Shown: positions 1 through 8,076 of the stretch, one piece after another
How positions within the stretch are numbered: position 1 is the stretch's first letter
Layout: each line of letters starts with the position of its first letter
Origin: Pseudomonas sp. GM74
GTDB taxonomy: Bacteria; Pseudomonadota; Gammaproteobacteria; Pseudomonadales; Pseudomonadaceae
DNA: 64,000 nucleotides
Direction: 5' to 3'
Assembly (NCBI RefSeq): GCF_000282455.1
Contig: NZ_AKJG01000155.1
Coordinates: 25,928 to 89,927, forward strand
The notes under the pieces: model-generated
What the model saw: the letters and a program-made list of their open reading frames with translations, nothing else
Told to the model about the DNA's origin: nothing
The model's database searches: none
Program-made: the position numbers and the translations under genes

Positions 1-70
1 TAAAGCCAAGCTGTACTACCTGCGCGACCTGTCGGGTAAAGCAGCTCGCATCAAGGAAAAACTGGCTTAA
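1..70 (+). CDS. rplS: 50S ribosomal protein L19, C-terminal end (partial)
   Basis: The window opens inside a gene read in frame from base 2 to a TAA at 68-70. The last 22 residues include YYLRDLSGKAARIKEK, the conserved C-terminus of ribosomal protein L19, which sits at the 30S-50S interface. The 5' part lies outside the window. A hairpin terminator follows within 25 bases. The family assignment rests on this short tail only, but the tail is very characteristic, and rplS lies near xerD in Pseudomonas. Confidence 0.85.
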   Translation, partial: KAKLYYLRDLSGKAARIKEKLA

Positions 71-90
71 GTCCAGCTTCCGATGCAAAA

Positions 91-118
91 AAAAGCAGCC
101 TGCGGGCTGCTTTTTTGT
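91..118 (+). terminator. Rho-independent terminator of the rplS operon
   Basis: The stem AAGCAGCC/GGCTGCTT with a TGCG loop is followed by six T residues, 20-odd bases after the rplS stop codon. Confidence 0.9.
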
Positions 119-169
119 TGCCTGCGATTTATCTTCGTTGACCGTGTTGCCGGTCTTGCATGAGCCTTT

Positions 170-1066
170 ATGCCCGCCATTGATCATCCCTTGATAGACC
201 AGTTCCTCGACGCCCTCTGGTTGGAGAAAGGACTTTCCGACAACACCCGCGATGCCTATCGCAGTGACCTGGCTCTGTTCAATGGCTGGCTGCAGGAAAA
301 AGGCCTGGAGCCGATCAACGCCGGACGCGAATTGATCCTCGACCACCTGGCCTGGCGCATGGAGCAAAACTATAAGCCCCGTTCAACGGCAAGGTTTCTC
401 TCTGGCGTGCGTGGCTTCTATCGCTATCTGTTGCGGGAAAAGCTGATCGCCGTCGATCCGACCCTGCGCATCGATATGCCGCAACTGGGTAGGCCACTGC
501 CCAAATCCTTGTCGGAAGCAGACGTTGACGCGCTGTTGGCTGCACCGGACCTCAGTGAAGCCATCGGCCAGCGTGACCGGGCGATGCTCGAAGTGCTTTA
601 TGCCTGTGGTCTGCGGGTGACGGAGCTGATCAGCCTGACCCTGGAGCAGGTCAACCTGCGCCAGGGGGTGCTGCGCGTGATGGGCAAGGGCAGCAAGGAG
701 CGACTGGTGCCGATGGGCGAGGAGGCGATTGTCTGGGTCGAGCGCTACATGCGTGACGCCCGTAGCGAACTGCTTGGTGGGCGTCCCAGCGATGTGTTGT
801 TTCCGAGCCAGCGTGGCGAGCAGATGACCCGCCAGACCTTCTGGCACCGGATCAAGCACCAGGCCAAGGTGGCCGGGATCGGCAAGTCGCTGTCGCCGCA
901 CACCTTGCGCCATGCCTTTGCCACGCACCTGCTCAACCACGGTGCAGACCTGCGGGTAGTGCAAATGCTGCTGGGACACAGCGATTTGTCGACGACACAG
1001 ATCTACACCCATGTTGCCCGGGCGCGGTTGCAGGATCTGCATGCCAAACACCACCCGCGCGGCTAG
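170..1066 (+). CDS. xerD: Tyrosine site-specific recombinase XerD
   Basis: XerD works with XerC at the chromosomal dif site, activated by FtsK, to resolve chromosome dimers. The 298-residue protein has the family's usual length. An N-terminal SAM-like core-binding domain covers about residues 5-90 and the catalytic domain about 110-290. All six catalytic residues can be placed: R149 (CGLRVTEL), K173 (GKGSKER), H244 and R247 (HTLRHAF), H270 (LLGHSDL) and the nucleophile Y279 (TQIYTHV). It lies upstream of dsbC-hom-thrC as in other pseudomonads. A bidirectional inverted repeat separates it from dsbC, so it is probably transcribed separately. XerC is the only real alternative; length and context favour XerD. 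Confidence 0.95.
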   Translation: MPAIDHPLIDQFLDALWLEKGLSDNTRDAYRSDLALFNGWLQEKGLEPINAGRELILDHLAWRMEQNYKPRSTARFLSGVRGFYRYLLREKLIAVDPTLRIDMPQLGRPLPKSLSEADVDALLAAPDLSEAIGQRDRAMLEVLYACGLRVTELISLTLEQVNLRQGVLRVMGKGSKERLVPMGEEAIVWVERYMRDARSELLGGRPSDVLFPSQRGEQMTRQTFWHRIKHQAKVAGIGKSLSPHTLRHAFATHLLNHGADLRVVQMLLGHSDLSTTQIYTHVARARLQDLHAKHHPRG

Positions 1067-1077
1067 CACGGGACTGT

Positions 1078-1208
1078 GTAGCAGCTGGCGAAGCCTGCGT
1101 CCGGCTGCGAAGCAGTCGTAAAATCAGACACCGCGGTATTTCAGTCAAACCGCGAGCTGAGGGCTGGCGACTGCTGCGCAGCCGAACGCAGGCTTCGCCA
1201 GCTGCTAC
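1078..1208. repeat. Long inverted repeat, GTAGCAGCTGGCGAAGCCTG family (copy A)
   Basis: Two arms of about 45 bp face each other, starting GTAGCAGCTGGCGAAGCCTG and ending with its reverse complement, separated by a less conserved spacer. The same arms recur at 40588-40718 and 61296-61426, and a diverged relative lies at 41937-42026. This is a REPIN-like dispersed palindrome. It takes up much of the 305-base gap between xerD and dsbC and contains no gene. Confidence 0.85.
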
Positions 1209-1371
1209 ATGAATGCGTCGTGCAACGTGAGCGAAATGTCGTGCATCAGGCGCATTCGGCCCCGGGGGCCTTATGTGATAGGCTGGGCCGGTTTGCACGA
1301 TGGGCGGTTATGACCCGGTGTTTCGGCACGGGCGTTCTGATCGTCCCATATGTTCGCCTTCAGGAGTTCTC

Positions 1372-2103
1372 ATGCGTCTGACCCAGATTTTCGCCGCCGC
1401 AGCCATTGCGTTGGTCAGTACCTTTGCCGTCGCCGATGACGCGGCCGACAAAGCCATTCGTAAAAGCCTGGAAAACCTCCAGCTCGAAGTGCCGGTAGAG
1501 ACCATCACCGCCAGCCCGTTGCCGGGCCTGTACGAAGTCAAGCTCAAGGGCAGCCGTGTGCTCTACGCCAGCGCCGACGGCCAGTACGTGGTCCAGGGCT
1601 ACCTGTTCGATCTCAAGGATGGCAAGCCGGTCAACCTGACCGAGAAGACCGAGCGCCTGGGCATTTCCAAGCTGATCAACGCCATTCCGGTTGCCGAAAC
1701 AGTGGTCTACCCGGCCATTGGCGAAACCAAGTCGCACATCACCGTATTTACCGATACCACCTGCCCGTATTGCCACAAGCTGCATGCCGAAGTGCCTGAG
1801 CTGAACAAGCGCGGCATCGAAGTGCGTTACGTCGCGTTCCCGCGCCAGGGCCTGGGCTCGCCGGGTGACGAGCAACTGCAGGCGGTGTGGTGCTCGAAAG
1901 ACAAGAAAGCGGCCATGGACAAAATGGTCGACGGCAAGGAAATCAAGGCCGCCAAGTGCGATAACCCGGTTTCCAAACAGTTCGCGCTCGGCCAGTCGAT
2001 CGGCGTGAACGGCACACCGGCCATCGTTTTGGCCGACGGTCAGGTCATTCCGGGCTACCAGCCTGCGCCACAAGTCGCCAAACTGGCGCTGGGCGCGAAG
2101 TAA
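1372..2103 (+). CDS. dsbC: Periplasmic thiol:disulfide isomerase DsbC
   Basis: DsbC reshuffles wrong disulfide bonds in periplasmic proteins and is kept reduced by DsbD. The ATG at 1372 is chosen because AGGAG lies 6-10 bases upstream and a clean signal peptide follows (MRLTQIFAAAAIALVSTFAVA, cut before DDAAD); an in-frame start at 1300 would bury that signal. The 243-residue protein has an N-terminal dimerisation domain and a thioredoxin fold. The active site is C131-P-Y-C134, a second Cys pair lies around residues 175-195, and the cis-Pro loop is GVNGTPAIV. It precedes hom, from which it is separated by tandem hairpins. Confidence 0.95.
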   Translation: MRLTQIFAAAAIALVSTFAVADDAADKAIRKSLENLQLEVPVETITASPLPGLYEVKLKGSRVLYASADGQYVVQGYLFDLKDGKPVNLTEKTERLGISKLINAIPVAETVVYPAIGETKSHITVFTDTTCPYCHKLHAEVPELNKRGIEVRYVAFPRQGLGSPGDEQLQAVWCSKDKKAAMDKMVDGKEIKAAKCDNPVSKQFALGQSIGVNGTPAIVLADGQVIPGYQPAPQVAKLALGAK

Positions 2104-2171
2104 ATTCGCATCGTTACGGCAAGCCTTGACGATCATGCTCCGGCAGCGACATCGCCGGGCCATCAATAGAG

Positions 2172-2222
2172 AACCGCGAGTATGCGGTTGTTTTCACGGC
2201 CGGCCTCGAGTCGGCCGTTTTA
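2172..2222 (+). promoter_or_regulatory. Tandem hairpins in the dsbC-hom gap
   Basis: Hairpin 1 is AACCGC/GCGGTT (2172-2189) followed by GTTTT. Hairpin 2 is ACGGCCG/CGGCCGT (2196-2218) followed by TTTTA, ending just before the hom Shine-Dalgarno sequence at 2224-2229. Each resembles a short intrinsic terminator. They may end dsbC transcripts or modulate entry into hom. No leader peptide rich in Thr or Ile codons is evident. Confidence 0.5.
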
Positions 2223-2235
2223 TGGGGAGTTCACA

Positions 2236-3540
2236 GTGAAACCGGTCAAAGTAGGCATCTGTGGGTTAGGAACCGTCGGTGGCGGTACCTTCAACGTACT
2301 TCAGCGCAACGCCGAGGAAATTGCTCGTCGTGCCGGGCGTGGGATCGAAGTGGCACAAATTGCCATTCGCACGCCAAAGCCTCAGTTCCAAACGACCGGT
2401 ATTGCGATTACCAACGATGTCTTCGAAGTGGCCACGAACCCTGAGATCGACATCGTTATAGAGCTGATGGGCGGCTACACCGTTGCCCGCGAGCTGGTAC
2501 TCAAGGCCATCGAGAATGGCAAGCATGTGGTCACCGCGAACAAGGCGCTTATCGCCGTTCACGGTAATGAAATTTTCGCCAAGGCCCGCGAGAAGGGCGT
2601 GATCGTTGCGTTCGAAGCGGCGGTGGCCGGTGGCATTCCGGTGATCAAGGCGATCCGCGAAGGCCTGTCCGCCAACCGCATCAACTGGGTGGCCGGCATC
2701 ATCAACGGCACCGGCAACTTCATCCTGACGGAAATGCGCGAGAAGGGTCGCACCTTCGAAGACGTATTGGCCGAAGCCCAGGCCCTGGGTTACGCCGAAG
2801 CCGATCCGACCTTCGACGTCGAGGGTATCGATGCCGCTCACAAGCTGACGATCCTGGCGTCCATCGCGTTCGGTATTCCGTTGCAGTTCGACAAGGCCTA
2901 CACCGAGGGCATCACCAAGCTGACCACCGCCGACGTGAACTACGCCGAAGCGCTGGGCTACCGCATCAAGCACCTGGGCGTGGCGCGCAGCACCGCGGCC
3001 GGTATCGAACTGCGCGTGCACCCGACGCTGATCCCGGCCGATCGCCTGATCGCCAACGTCAACGGCGTGATGAACGCGGTGATGGTCAACGGCGATGCTG
3101 CCGGTTCGACCCTGTTCTACGGCGCTGGCGCCGGCATGGAGCCAACGGCTTCGTCGGTGATCGCCGACCTGGTGGACGTGGTTCGCGCCATGACTTCCGA
3201 CCCGGAAAACCGCGTACCGCACCTGGCGTTCCAGCCGGATTCGCTGTCGGCTCACCCGATCCTGCCAATCGAAGCCTGCGAAAGCGCCTACTACCTGCGT
3301 ATTCAGGCCAAGGACCATCCGGGCGTGTTGGCTCAGGTCGCGAGCATCCTCTCGGAGCGGGGCATCAACATCGAGTCGATCATGCAGAAGGAAGCCGAGG
3401 AGCACGACGGCCTGGTGCCGATGATCCTGCTGACCCACCGCGTGCTGGAACAGCACATCAACGATGCCATCGCTGCTTTGGAAGCCTTGGCGGGTGTGGT
3501 CGGTCCGGTTGTACGAATCCGCGTCGAGCACCTTAACTAA
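2236..3540 (+). CDS. hom: Homoserine dehydrogenase
   Basis: The enzyme reduces aspartate semialdehyde to homoserine with NAD(P)H, the branch point to threonine and methionine. Start is GTG 2236, preceded by GGGGAG at 2224-2229 and giving the usual N-terminus MKPVKVGICGLGTVGGGT with its Rossmann GxGxxG. An ATG at 2182 in the same frame lies inside a hairpin and adds unconserved residues. The 434-residue protein has an NAD-binding domain, the catalytic core (GIINGTGNFILTEM, and an EADPTFDVEGIDAAHKL region) and a C-terminal ACT domain from about residue 350 (HPGVLAQVASILSERGINIES), which in this family mediates feedback by threonine. thrC lies 111 bases downstream. Confidence 0.95.
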   Translation: MKPVKVGICGLGTVGGGTFNVLQRNAEEIARRAGRGIEVAQIAIRTPKPQFQTTGIAITNDVFEVATNPEIDIVIELMGGYTVARELVLKAIENGKHVVTANKALIAVHGNEIFAKAREKGVIVAFEAAVAGGIPVIKAIREGLSANRINWVAGIINGTGNFILTEMREKGRTFEDVLAEAQALGYAEADPTFDVEGIDAAHKLTILASIAFGIPLQFDKAYTEGITKLTTADVNYAEALGYRIKHLGVARSTAAGIELRVHPTLIPADRLIANVNGVMNAVMVNGDAAGSTLFYGAGAGMEPTASSVIADLVDVVRAMTSDPENRVPHLAFQPDSLSAHPILPIEACESAYYLRIQAKDHPGVLAQVASILSERGINIESIMQKEAEEHDGLVPMILLTHRVLEQHINDAIAALEALAGVVGPVVRIRVEHLN

Positions 3541-3546
3541 TTGAGA

Positions 3547-3630
3547 AGCAGCTGCAAGCCGTCAGCTGCAAGCTGCAAGCTAAAAGCCCCGGTGCTTTGA
3601 ACTTGCAGCTTGAAGCTTGAAGCTTGAAGC
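3547..3630. repeat. Iterated AGCTGCA/AGCTTGA repeat with dyad symmetry between hom and thrC
   Basis: AGCTGCA-type heptamers occupy 3549-3580 and AGCTTGA units are repeated three times at 3609-3630. Sequence 3571-3587 can pair with 3594-3611 around a CCCGGT loop, giving a long imperfect hairpin between two genes of one pathway. It could act as a processing or attenuation element, or be a dispersed repeat. Confidence 0.7.
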
Positions 3631-3651
3631 CCAAACCGAAGGTTTGCCCCT

Positions 3652-5061
3652 ATGCGCTACATCAGTACCCGCGGCCAGGCACCGGCCCTGAATTTCGAAG
3701 ACGTCCTGCTGGCAGGCCTTGCCACCGACGGCGGTCTGTACGTCCCGGAAAACCTGCCACGTTTCACCCAGGAAGAAATCGCTTCCTGGGCCGGCCTGCC
3801 GTATCACGAGCTGGCCTTCCGCGTCATGCGCCCGTTCGTCACCGGCAGCATCCCGGACGCCGATTTCAAAAAGATCCTCGAAGAAACCTACGGTGTGTTC
3901 GCCCACAGCGCCGTTGCGCCGCTGCGTCAGCTGAACGGCAACGAATGGGTGCTGGAACTGTTCCACGGCCCGACCCTGGCGTTCAAGGACTTCGCCCTGC
4001 AACTGCTGGGTCGTTTGCTCGACTACGTGCTGGAAAAGCGCGGCGAGCGCGTGGTGATCGTCGGCGCCACCTCCGGTGACACCGGCTCGGCCGCCATCGA
4101 AGGCTGCAAGCACTGCGAAAACGTCGACATCTTCATCCTGCATCCGCACAACCGGGTGTCCGAAGTGCAGCGTCGGCAGATGACCACCATCTTCGGTGAG
4201 AACATCCACAACATCGCCATCGAAGGCAACTTCGATGACTGCCAGGAAATGGTCAAGGCGAGCTTCGCCGACCAGGGCTTCCTCAAGGGTACTCGCCTGG
4301 TCGCCGTGAACTCGATCAACTGGGCGCGGATCATGGCCCAGATCGTTTACTACTTCCACGCAGCCCTGCAACTGGGTGGTCCGGCGCGTTCGGTGTCGTT
4401 CTCGGTGCCGACCGGCAACTTCGGCGACATCTTCGCCGGTTACCTGGCGCGCAACATGGGCCTGCCGATCAACCAGTTGATCGTCGCCACCAACCGTAAC
4501 GACATCCTGCACCGCTTCATGAGCGGCAACCAGTACGTCAAGGAAACCCTGCACGCCACGCTGTCGCCGTCCATGGACATCATGGTGTCGTCGAACTTCG
4601 AACGCCTGCTGTTCGACCTGCACGGTCGCAACGGCGCGGCCATCGCCGGGCTGATGGATTCGTTCAGGCAGGGTGGCGGTTTCAGCGTCGAGCAAGAGCG
4701 CTGGACCGAAGCCCGCAAGTTGTTCGACTCGCTGGCTGTGGATGACGCGCAAACCTGCGAAACCATCGCCGAAGTCTACGAGCAGACTGGCGAAGTGCTG
4801 GATCCACACACAGCCATCGGCGTGAAAGCTGCGCGGGAATGCCGCCGCAGCCTGGACATTCCAATGGTGATCCTGGGTACCGCCCACCCGGTCAAATTCC
4901 CGGACGCCGTGGAAAAAGCCGGTGTAGGAAAAGCTCTCGAACTGCCGGTACATCTTTCTGATTTGTTTGAGCGAGACGAACGTTGCACCGTATTGCCAAA
5001 TGACCTGAAGGCCGTGCAGGCCTTTGTCAGCAAGCATGGCAACCGCGGCAAGCCGCTCTAA
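3652..5061 (+). CDS. thrC: Threonine synthase
   Basis: This PLP enzyme converts O-phosphohomoserine to threonine, the last step of the pathway that hom feeds. The 469-residue protein starts MRYISTRGQAPALNF, typical of the long proteobacterial threonine synthases. The PLP-binding lysine is K112 in the motif HGPTLAFKDFALQ, and the phosphate-binding region includes TSGDTGSAA and PTGNFGD. It follows hom in the same direction across a repeat-rich gap and ends at a strong terminator, so hom-thrC is probably an operon. Confidence 0.96.
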   Translation: MRYISTRGQAPALNFEDVLLAGLATDGGLYVPENLPRFTQEEIASWAGLPYHELAFRVMRPFVTGSIPDADFKKILEETYGVFAHSAVAPLRQLNGNEWVLELFHGPTLAFKDFALQLLGRLLDYVLEKRGERVVIVGATSGDTGSAAIEGCKHCENVDIFILHPHNRVSEVQRRQMTTIFGENIHNIAIEGNFDDCQEMVKASFADQGFLKGTRLVAVNSINWARIMAQIVYYFHAALQLGGPARSVSFSVPTGNFGDIFAGYLARNMGLPINQLIVATNRNDILHRFMSGNQYVKETLHATLSPSMDIMVSSNFERLLFDLHGRNGAAIAGLMDSFRQGGGFSVEQERWTEARKLFDSLAVDDAQTCETIAEVYEQTGEVLDPHTAIGVKAARECRRSLDIPMVILGTAHPVKFPDAVEKAGVGKALELPVHLSDLFERDERCTVLPNDLKAVQAFVSKHGNRGKPL

Positions 5062-5085
5062 GCGGTCAGCGCTGTTACATTTTGA

Positions 5086-5110
5086 AGCCCGTCTCCTGAC
5101 GGGCTTTTTC
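5086..5110 (+). terminator. Rho-independent terminator of thrC
   Basis: Stem AGCCCGTC/GACGGGCT with a TCCT loop followed by TTTTC, about 25 bases after the thrC stop codon. Confidence 0.9.
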
Positions 5111-5180
5111 ATTTCTGCATGCACACTTGTCGTGTTATCGCCGCGAAAGGACAGGCGAATGGATCACCAAGGACGTGGGA

Positions 5181-6536
5181 ATGCTGTTTACAAGTGTGTT
5201 CAAGCCGGTTGCGTGCTGGCTGTTTTTATTCGGCATGCTGGGAATCGCCGAATGGGGAGGGGCGAACCCTGCATCGATTCCGGCCCCCGGGAAGTCTGTC
5301 GCGCGTTCAATGGTCGTGCTGGATGACCTGGAGTTGCAATGGATGGAGAGCCATCCACGGGTCGTGGTCACGGCACTGGAATACCCGTTGTACCTGTTCA
5401 AGGATGAACATGGCCAATGGACGGGCTTGAACAGTGATCTGCTCAAGCGCATCAGTGACATGACGGGGTTGCGGTTCGTTTACCAGGAGTCTTTTTCCAC
5501 AGATCAGATGCTGGCCCATCTGGAAAGTGGCACCGCGGATTTGAGTACGACCCTGGCGATGAATGACGAACGCAAGGCGTTTCTGGATTTCAGCCATGCG
5601 TACGGCGGTGCCGGATGGGTTTTTGTCGGGCGGGCCGGGGCACCTCCGGTACAGTCGCTGGAGGATATGGCGAAGCGGGTACTGGTGCTGCCGACCCGGC
5701 ATGCACTGGAAGCGATGGTCCGTCGCAATTATCCGTCCATCGAATTGCGCTCGGTTAAAACCTACGCCGAAGCCCGTGCCTGGGTGGAAAGCGGCGAAGC
5801 CTACGCCACCATCGAAAGCGAAATCGGCGCCCAGCTTATTCCGTCGGGCCGGCTGCAGATCGGCGCCGTGGTGCCGGGCAAATGGGACGCGGATTATCTG
5901 GCGGTGCGCAAAGGCCAGCCGCAGTTGCTGAGCATCCTCAACAAGGCGCTAGAGGCGTTTCCTGAGCAGGAATTGCGCGACCTTCGCCTGAAGTGGTTCG
6001 GCGGCGCTACCGTGCCACAGGCACCTGGCCTCTGGCAGCGGATCGACCAGTGGGTTTGCTGGGGCGTGTTGGTGGTCAGCCTGTTCGGCCTGTTGTCCCT
6101 GCTCTGGAATCGGCGATTGGCGGTGGTGGTCAGGCAACGGGGCGAGGCCCAAAGCAGCCTGCGCGATCAGCTCGCCTTCCAGCATGCCCTGATGGATGCC
6201 ATGCCTGACCCGATGTTTGTCCGTGATCTGCAAGGGCGCTTGATCATGTGCAACAAAAGTTATGAGGACGCCTTGTCGATGCGTTTTGACCGGATGCAGG
6301 GGCGGCAGTTGATCGAGGTCGACGCCATGCCCAGGCAAACCGCGGAACTGCTGCATGCCGAGTACATGGTGCAATTGAATACGCGCAGGACGCGCTTTTT
6401 CGAGCGTCAATTGATGTTCAAGGACGGTGTCAGGGATATCTACCAGTGGACAGTGCCGTTTTATACGGCCGATGGCCAGCTACGAGGATTGTTGGGGGGC
6501 TGGGCCGACATCGCCCGGCGCACCCGACAGACGTGA
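5181..6536 (+). CDS. BvgS/EvgS-like sensor without kinase domain (SBP_bac_3 + TM + PAS)
   Basis: ATG 5181 (AAGGA 8 bases upstream) gives 451 residues; a TTG at 5127 in frame is less likely. A hydrophobic signal or membrane segment lies near the N-terminus. A periplasmic solute-binding (Venus flytrap, SBP_bac_3) domain covers about 60-275 with motifs such as PLYLFKDEHGQWTGLNSDLL and GTADLSTTLAMNDERK. One TM helix lies at about 292-310 and a PAS domain at about 333-451, ending in GLLGGWADIARR. This is the exact domain order of BvgS-type hybrid kinases up to the PAS domain, where the histidine kinase should begin, but the gene stops. No kinase, receiver or Hpt remnant follows at 6537-6697. It is either a decayed sensor or a kinase-less signalling protein. 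Confidence 0.8.
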   Translation: MLFTSVFKPVACWLFLFGMLGIAEWGGANPASIPAPGKSVARSMVVLDDLELQWMESHPRVVVTALEYPLYLFKDEHGQWTGLNSDLLKRISDMTGLRFVYQESFSTDQMLAHLESGTADLSTTLAMNDERKAFLDFSHAYGGAGWVFVGRAGAPPVQSLEDMAKRVLVLPTRHALEAMVRRNYPSIELRSVKTYAEARAWVESGEAYATIESEIGAQLIPSGRLQIGAVVPGKWDADYLAVRKGQPQLLSILNKALEAFPEQELRDLRLKWFGGATVPQAPGLWQRIDQWVCWGVLVVSLFGLLSLLWNRRLAVVVRQRGEAQSSLRDQLAFQHALMDAMPDPMFVRDLQGRLIMCNKSYEDALSMRFDRMQGRQLIEVDAMPRQTAELLHAEYMVQLNTRRTRFFERQLMFKDGVRDIYQWTVPFYTADGQLRGLLGGWADIARRTRQT

Positions 6537-6697
6537 TGGTGGCGTTTTTTCTCTGTCATGTTCGCCGTGCATGCTCACTTGACTGGGTTGCAGGTTCGCC
6601 TGCGGTCAGTATCCAGAACTTTCTTCTCGGGCCAGCGGTCATTTGTTGTAGGCATGCCCCAGGCACGTTGTTTTCAGACTATTGAGTGGTGATCGGG

Positions 6698-6985
6698 ATG
6701 GAAAGTATCAGTCTGTTGCTCGGTGAGGCGCTGAGCCCGTATCAGGTTACGTTGACCCCCTCGGGCATTCGTGGCGAATGCCGGGTGACCCTGAAGAATG
6801 CTATTGGCGTGACCGTGGTCGAGCGCGAGTTCAATCAGGCCCAGTTGAATGACAAACGCCTGCTGACGGATGTGGTCGACGGTTTGCATCGCGACGTGCT
6901 GATCGCTGAAGGACGCCTTGAGCCTTGTGTCATAGCGGCATTGCGTAATGCGGCGCAGGACAGGCTGCTGGCCAACCGCAATTAA
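6698..6985 (+). CDS. DUF3509 family small protein
   Basis: This 95-residue protein starts MESISLLLGEALSPYQVTL and resembles DUF3509, a small soluble family found almost only in Pseudomonas and of unknown function. A GTG at 6686 in the same frame would add four residues; neither start has a strong Shine-Dalgarno sequence. It has no signal peptide, membrane segment or cysteine-rich motif. It is probably a single-gene unit between the BvgS-like gene and a candidate small-RNA region. Confidence 0.7.
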   Translation: MESISLLLGEALSPYQVTLTPSGIRGECRVTLKNAIGVTVVEREFNQAQLNDKRLLTDVVDGLHRDVLIAEGRLEPCVIAALRNAAQDRLLANRN

Positions 6986-7143
6986 ACGGATTTTTGTGGG
7001 AACCTTCCCGCGCCCAGGTCAGTCAGACTTTGTAACAGCAGGATCAAGCATTGTGCTCCGGTGCTTGTAGCTTGCTGCTACTGGTCTCCAGGCAGACCAC
7101 GTTTAACCCCGAGTCGTCTCCCCACTTCTCGGGGTTTCTTTTG
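6986..7143 (+). ncRNA. Possible small RNA or leaderless 3' region with strong terminator
   Basis: The 169-base gap after the DUF3509 gene holds successive small hairpins (for example GGTCT/AGACC at 7084-7098) and closes with an intrinsic terminator. This layout would suit a short non-coding RNA, but it could equally be the 3' UTR of the DUF3509 mRNA. No known RNA family was recognised. Confidence 0.25.
7105..7142 (+). terminator. Rho-independent terminator
   Basis: Stem AACCCCGAG (7105-7113) pairs with CTCGGGGTT (7128-7136), followed by TCTTTT. It lies between convergent genes and ends transcription from the left. Confidence 0.85.
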
Positions 7144-7154
7144 CCCGGGATTTG

Positions 7155-8012
7155 TCAGGGTTGCGCCAGATTGTCGAAAAACGCCTTGGTGTCTTTCAGG
7201 TAATCGCTGCGGCTTTGCGGATCCAGCCAGGCGGCGTAGGCCTCGTCAAGGCGTTCGCGGGGAAGGGTGCGTAGCACCTGGTTGATCTCGGCAATGGCCT
7301 GCCGACCCTTGGGCGTGTCGGTGCAGCCGATGTAACCGGACAGGTATTTGCCTGTGCCACGGATCGGATAGAACTGCAACTCATCCTCGGCAATGCCTTG
7401 CAGCGAGGCCTGGTAGCGAATTTCCGGGCGATAACCCAGCAGCAGGCGCAAGCGTCCCAGGCGCTGCATCTGCAGCAGGCTGCCCAAGGCATCATTGCCG
7501 TAATGAGCGGTCAGCGCGTCGGCTGGCGCTTGCTTGAGCAGTCCGTCGAGGTATTCGCCATAATTGCGCTCGGCAATGATCCCCAGTTTTTCACTGCCGC
7601 TGGCGAGCAGCGCTGCCAGGTCCACTTCGCCGTCCTTGATAAAGGGCGCCAGCACTTTCTGGTCGACACGCCGCACGGCCAGGCCATTGCTCATGGCGCG
7701 GAAGACCGGGATGGAAAAGGCGATCCACTGTTCCCGTTCCTTGCTCCAGTTCAGCGCCGCGTCGCAGACGAGGGACGGCTCGTGGAGCATTTGCAATCCA
7801 CGGGCGCGATTGACCCTCATCACGCTGTGCTGGTATTGCGGCATGCGGGCAATCAGCAGTGGAAGCAGTTGATCGATAACGCCCTGGCCCTTTTTCGGGC
7901 CGTCGAAGATCGTCAGCGGCGGCAGGTCGCGTTTGAGCCAGATCAGGGTTTCCCTGGTTTGCGCCAGGGCTGAGGGGGCCGGTTCAAGGAGCAGGAGTGA
8001 AATCGCCAGCAC
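7155..8012 (-). CDS. Exported solute-binding-like protein, TIGR02285 type
   Basis: The reading frame encodes a periplasmic protein of about 285 residues related to SBP_bac_3-like proteins of the TIGR02285 type (ETLIWLKRDLPPLTIFDGPKKG near the mature N-terminus). Its ligand is unknown. A hydrophobic signal segment CVLAISLLLLEPAPSALAQ is clear. No ATG lies in the right place: the frame after the upstream stop at 8077 holds only CTG, ATT and GTG candidates. GTG 8012 is given here but cuts off the basic part of the signal peptide (PPRGGW), so a start at ATT 8051 or a changed start codon is possible. It lies 64 bases downstream of the CoA-transferase gene, probably in one operon. Confidence 0.7.
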   Translation of the reverse strand: MLAISLLLLEPAPSALAQTRETLIWLKRDLPPLTIFDGPKKGQGVIDQLLPLLIARMPQYQHSVMRVNRARGLQMLHEPSLVCDAALNWSKEREQWIAFSIPVFRAMSNGLAVRRVDQKVLAPFIKDGEVDLAALLASGSEKLGIIAERNYGEYLDGLLKQAPADALTAHYGNDALGSLLQMQRLGRLRLLLGYRPEIRYQASLQGIAEDELQFYPIRGTGKYLSGYIGCTDTPKGRQAIAEINQVLRTLPRERLDEAYAAWLDPQSRSDYLKDTKAFFDNLAQP

Positions 8013-8076
8013 GCACAGCAGCCACCCACCGCGTGGCGGGCCGTGTCCAATGGCCCATGCAGGCAGGCCCCTCAGT

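Noticed and set aside
6659..6675. Possible sigma-54 promoter (GGCACG-N4-TTTC) before the DUF3509 gene
   Set aside because: The -12 element lacks the GC dinucleotide, so the match is too weak.
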